23,397 nucleotides of DNA from contig JAIEMR010000184.1 in NCBI GenBank assembly GCA_019751935.1, positions 1 through 23,397 on the forward strand, in the 5' to 3' direction. The position numbers and the translations under genes are program-made. Below the pieces are notes generated by a model. The model ran no database searches and was not told the origin of the DNA. It saw nothing but the letters and a program-made list of their open reading frames with translations. How positions within the stretch are numbered: the stretch's first letter is position 1; every line of letters starts with the position of its first letter. Of the stretch, positions 22,507 through 23,397 are shown in pieces. This DNA is from Alphaproteobacteria bacterium. GTDB lineage: Bacteria; Pseudomonadota; Alphaproteobacteria; Paracaedibacterales; CAIULA01.

Positions 22507-23397
22507 TTACATAAAGCTTTGCGGATCAATATCGATTGCAATGCGAATTGTTGGGGGAATAGATGCCCTTTGAAGCCAATCCTGCAAAAAAGCCTGCAAC
22601 CGCAACGAACGATCGCCTTTCACTAAAAACCGCCAACGATAACGCCCCCGAAGACGCGCAAGCGGCGCTGGGACAGGTCCAAGCACTGTAATCTCAGCAT
22701 GTCTTGGGATAAAGCGTACTAGTTTATGAGCTGCAGCTTCTACCTGATCAGCATCTAAACCAGACAAAATAATGGCTGCAAGCTTTCCAAAGGGTGGCAT
22801 TTCATGGAGCTGTCTTTCCTCGGTCTCGTAATGATAGAACTGCTCTCTATCATGGTCCTTTAAGGCTTGCATAATAGGGTGATCGGGATGATAGGTTTGA
22901 AGCATAACTTCGCCTGCCCTTTCCTCTCGTCCAGCACGTCCTGATACCTGGTGAAGCAATTGATAAGTTCTCTCACCCGCTCTTAAATCACCGCCATTTA
23001 AACCTAAATCAGCATCAACCACACCTACTAATGTTAACATTGGAAAATGGTGACCTTTGGCCAGCATTTGCGTACCAATGATAATATCAACTTGCCCGCT
23101 TTCAATTTTCGAAATCATTTCTGCAGCTTGCTTTGATGTAGACACAAGATCACTTGTGACCATCAAAACCCTGGCATCTGGGAACTTTTTCAAAACCTCT
23201 TCATAAATCCGCTCAACTCCAGGGCCGCAAGGCACAAGAGAATCAACAGCCTCACAACTCTCGCAAGAAGTTGGAAGCTGCTTTGAAAAGCCACAATGAT
23301 GGCAGCATAATTGATTCATATTTTTGTGTTGCACAAGCCATGCAGCGCATCCTGGACACATAAAACGATGACCACATGCGCGGCACAAAGTTAGGGG
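22507..23397 (-). CDS. priA: Primosomal protein N' (PriA helicase), C-terminal part, runs off the right edge
   Basis: PriA recognises stalled forks and recombination intermediates and reloads the replisome. The frame is open to the window edge, so the N-terminal DNA-binding part and the Walker A/B motifs are missing. Visible from the edge inward are the zinc-binding insertion with paired cysteines (CRACGHRFMCPGC, then CCHHCGF and CESC); helicase motif V-like IIIGTQMLAKGHHFPMLTLV with DADLGL; motif VI QVSGRAGREERAGEV; and the C-terminal domain ending LARLRGRYRWRFLVKG, with a final IAIDIDPQSFM that is typical of PriA. Sequence immediately before the first ATG in frame (PLTLCRACG) continues the usual RGYAPLTLC motif, confirming that the gene extends beyond the window. 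The zinc cysteines appear complete. A hairpin terminator follows the stop. Confidence 0.96.
   Translation of the reverse strand, partial: PLTLCRACGHRFMCPGCAAWLVQHKNMNQLCCHHCGFSKQLPTSCESCEAVDSLVPCGPGVERIYEEVLKKFPDARVLMVTSDLVSTSKQAAEMISKIESGQVDIIIGTQMLAKGHHFPMLTLVGVVDADLGLNGGDLRAGERTYQLLHQVSGRAGREERAGEVMLQTYHPDHPIMQALKDHDREQFYHYETEERQLHEMPPFGKLAAIILSGLDADQVEAAAHKLVRFIPRHAEITVLGPVPAPLARLRGRYRWRFLVKGDRSLRLQAFLQDWLQRASIPPTIRIAIDIDPQSFM

Noticed and set aside
1..23397. tRNA, rRNA genes or CRISPR arrays
   Set aside because: No cloverleaf with a T-loop GTTCRA-type core, no rRNA-like tract and no regularly spaced direct repeats were found when reading through the gene-free stretches.

Overview
The window is AT-rich, gene-dense bacterial DNA that looks alphaproteobacterial. 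The family content and neighbourhoods that suggest this are uvrC-pgsA, lipA followed by a Coq10/RatA-type gene, divergent mutY and dciA (DUF721), a YqaA-type DedA/DsbB/Coq7 cluster, and an XRE domain of the alphaproteobacterial type. The low GC, a long palindromic intergenic repeat like those of Rickettsiales and Holosporales genomes, decayed genes and lineage-specific secreted proteins point to a host-associated lineage, possibly Holosporales-like. That placement is inference from the sequence alone.

Left part (1-2430, minus strand): the 5' end of a patatin-like phospholipase; a protein with two transposase-type helix-turn-helix domains, basic nuclear-localisation-like clusters and an acidic Ser/Asp/Glu tail; and, overlapping the start of its reading frame, an exported protein with a PD-(D/E)XK nuclease-like core. 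This is the most unusual part of the window. Next come two plus-strand genes (2606-4794): a FieF-type cation efflux pump and an RsmB-type rRNA cytosine methyltransferase.

The middle (4805-14309) is entirely minus strand. From upstream to downstream it holds uvrC and pgsA; a cytosolic PAS-GAF-PAS histidine kinase with an unusual XRE-REC fused response regulator; the overlapping dedA-type, dsbB and coq7 genes; a polytopic membrane protein whose natural start appears lost; a short mARC/YcbX-like MOSC protein; and the 3' remnant of an amidohydrolase gene.

At 14310-14825 a 516-base AT-rich gap carries several DnaA-box-like sequences and two exact TTAA-N7-TTAA (CtrA-type) motifs. All genes from 4.8 to 14.3 kb point away from it to the left, and lipA and its neighbour point away to the right. 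It is a candidate replication origin, unproven here.

The right part (14826-23397) holds lipA and a Coq10/RatA-type gene, a palindromic repeat between convergent genes, an exported L,D-transpeptidase, mutY, the divergent dciA and an ABC-F ATPase, two small exported proteins of unknown function, and the C-terminal half of priA running off the right edge. Most of the window is housekeeping: DNA repair and replication, lipoate, ubiquinone, phospholipid, cell wall and disulfide formation. The accessory elements are at the left end, the palindromic repeat and the small exported proteins.
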